Origin: Colius striatus
Taxonomy: Eukaryota > Chordata > Aves > Coliiformes > Coliidae
Length of the DNA: 64,000 nucleotides
Direction: 5' to 3'
Assembly: GCF_028858725.1 (NCBI RefSeq)
Contig: NC_084790.1
Coordinates: 4,904,001 to 4,968,000, forward strand
How positions within the stretch are numbered: position 1 is the first letter of the stretch; each line of letters opens with the position of its first letter. A program made the position numbers and the translations under genes. Below the pieces are notes generated by a model, which saw only the letters and a list, made by a program, of their open reading frames with translations, did not search any database and was not told the origin of the DNA. Positions 62,560 through 64,000 of the stretch are shown here, one piece after another.

Positions 62560-64000
62560 TGGCTCCAGCTGGGAGTGAGTGGGAACAGTGAATCAATTCT
62601 CCTTCATTAGCGCTTAATTTTCCCCTTGATATTATTCATGCTGGGGGCGGATCCACTTCTGGAGGTGGTGGAGCCTGGCAGAAGGTGGTGGAACCGGGAA
62701 GGAGCCAGCATGGGGCTCCCGGTGCAGGGGGGCCATCCAACTGGGGTTGGATGGGCAGGAGGATGCGGGGGAAGATCTGTGTGTCCTGATGCCCAGCGTC
62801 CTACACTGTGGGAGTCCTGGAGCCATCAGCTCAGCGGGGATGGTGTGATGTGCCTCAGTGGGCTGAAGGACCCATTATGAGAGCCCAGGGCTGGGGCTGG
62901 GCTGACTCTGGGGTGCCCTTGGACAGGGATAGGGGCACACAGCTCCTGGTGAGCGATTAGGGGTGCATGGGGCCCCGTGCTGGGGTGACGACAGGCGTGG
63001 GACCCTGGATGTACCCATCTCCTTCCTGCTGACAAGATGTTAGTGCTGACGGGACACCCGAGGGAACACCGGAGAAGTGGCTCAGTGTCCTCCTCACCAG
63101 CACGAGGCACCCGGAGGCTTTTGCCTTCCCGGGGATGCTTGCCAAAGCTTTCCAGCCCTTAAATACTCCAGAGGGGAACGACAACACTAAAAATAACCCT
63201 GTGAGGGGCAGCATGGCTCAGGTTGCTGGCGGGAGGCCAAGCACAGCGCCGGGGAGATGCAGGGGGAGTTTTTAGGACGCTCCTGTACCCTCATTTTTTC
63301 CCATGAGGTGTAACAGAGGGACGAGGAAACAGAGCCTGAATTAAAGCTCTGAAGTGCAGCTCCCCTCTCCCCAGATCTCCCACCCGGTGGGACACGTGCT
63401 GAGAGGCGGCTCTCGGCGTGGAGGAGGCAACGAGGCCAGGCCTGTCTGCCCACTGAGGCCACCACCATTGCCACAGCAAATTGCCCGTGGGCCGGGGCCA
63501 CACCTCGGCGTTCGTGGGTGTTGTTTTCCAGGAGGAGATTATGGAGACAGAGCAGCCAGGGCAGAGCAAGCCCATGACCCAAAACCAGTGGGGTTCAGCT
63601 GCTTCCAGGCTCCTCACTCCCACCTCTCCAGTTCCTTTCCCTGTTGTGCCCATCTCCTGGGGGGATGCACAGGCTGTCCCCCATCCCTCTGCCACACCGG
63701 TGAGCTGGGTCCTTGCAGTAAAGAGTGGCTCTGCCCATGCTGCTGCCCACATCCCAGGCTGGGAAACCTCACCCTGCTACGAGGTGTCAGAGCCCACGCT
63801 CATTTTCCACTGTTTGGGTTTTGGTTGTTTTTTTTTCTTTTGGATGAACTATTGTCTCTGGCATCCTGTTTGTCCCGGTGAGTTTCTGGGGCAGCGAAGA
63901 AGAGTGTCTGGTTTTGGCAGCTGGGGCCTCTCTGGGCAGCTGCAGCGTTGCAGGAATAGCAGGCAGGGGTGGTGCTGCCCGCTGGGCCTTGCTCCTGCCT
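62560..64000. other. Right-hand end, no gene recognised
   Basis: Unique sequence with short AT-rich spots (GCGCTTAATTTTCCCCTTGA near 62610; CACTAAAAATAACCC, MEF2-like, near 63187). Open frames on both strands lack protein character. Confidence 0.5.

Noticed and set aside
62620-62650. Minus-strand ten-codon frame MNNIKGKIKR as the end of a gene
   Set aside because: Too short, and no upstream exon in phase was found; kept only as part of the poly(A) observation.

Overview
This window is from a bird genome. It is GC-rich and gene-dense, as expected of an avian microchromosome. It holds CR1 LINE 3' ends with the typical terminal ATTCTRTG-type repeats and LTRs of a kind common in birds. Gene order matches human 17q21.32 (chicken chromosome 27 equivalent): [OSBPL7] - MRPL10 - LRRC46 - SCRN2 - SP6 - SP2 - PNPO - PRR15L - CDK5RAP3. 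Every gene was assembled from splice sites and exon-phase arithmetic read off the sequence, and was named by recalled similarity to the mammalian proteins.

Layout. 1-1.8 kb: GC-rich DNA with one possible noncoding first exon (OSBPL7 side). 2.1-3.5 kb: MRPL10 (-). 3.6-4.5 kb: 53-bp minisatellite between the divergent MRPL10 and LRRC46. 4.7-7.8 kb: LRRC46 (+). 8.1-10.4 kb: SCRN2 (-), tail-to-tail with LRRC46. 11.2-15.2 kb: SP6 (-) with a long 3' UTR. 15.3-26 kb: noncoding SP6/SP2 spacer with minisatellites, MIR-like relics and homeodomain/octamer-site islands. 26.1-40.6 kb: SP2 (+), whose introns carry four CR1 copies and one palindromic MITE-like element. 41.2-42.4 kb: an unrecognised minus-strand gene model. 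42.6-46.7 kb: PNPO (+), with a 1.8-kb minisatellite in intron 1. 47.8-48.8 kb: PRR15L (-). 50.3-51.4 kb: long-period tandem repeat split by a solo LTR. 51.8-55.4 kb: CDK5RAP3 (+). 55.5-56.7 kb: a solo ERVL-type LTR. 56.7-64 kb: no recognisable coding gene, but several AT-rich islands, a TATA/GC-box promoter-like site and a minus-strand poly(A) signal.

The genes are housekeeping or regulatory: a mitochondrial ribosomal protein, two Sp-family transcription factors, the vitamin-B6 oxidase, the UFMylation adaptor, a secernin and two small or poorly known proteins. They do not form one pathway; the shared theme is conserved microsynteny and compact divergent or convergent arrangement.

Main points for a second look: (i) seven single-base insertions, all +1, confined to LRRC46 and SCRN2 while every other gene is open; (ii) a seven-copy CCAAT array in the SP2 promoter and a five-copy array at CDK5RAP3; (iii) a predicted poison exon in SP2 whose 5' splice site lies in a MITE-like palindrome; (iv) an LTR that seems to supply the CDK5RAP3 poly(A) signal; (v) a higher-order minisatellite in PNPO intron 1 carrying an acceptor-like site in every unit; (vi) the unrecognised minus-strand gene beside PNPO; (vii) no COPZ2 in the 8.6 kb after CDK5RAP3.
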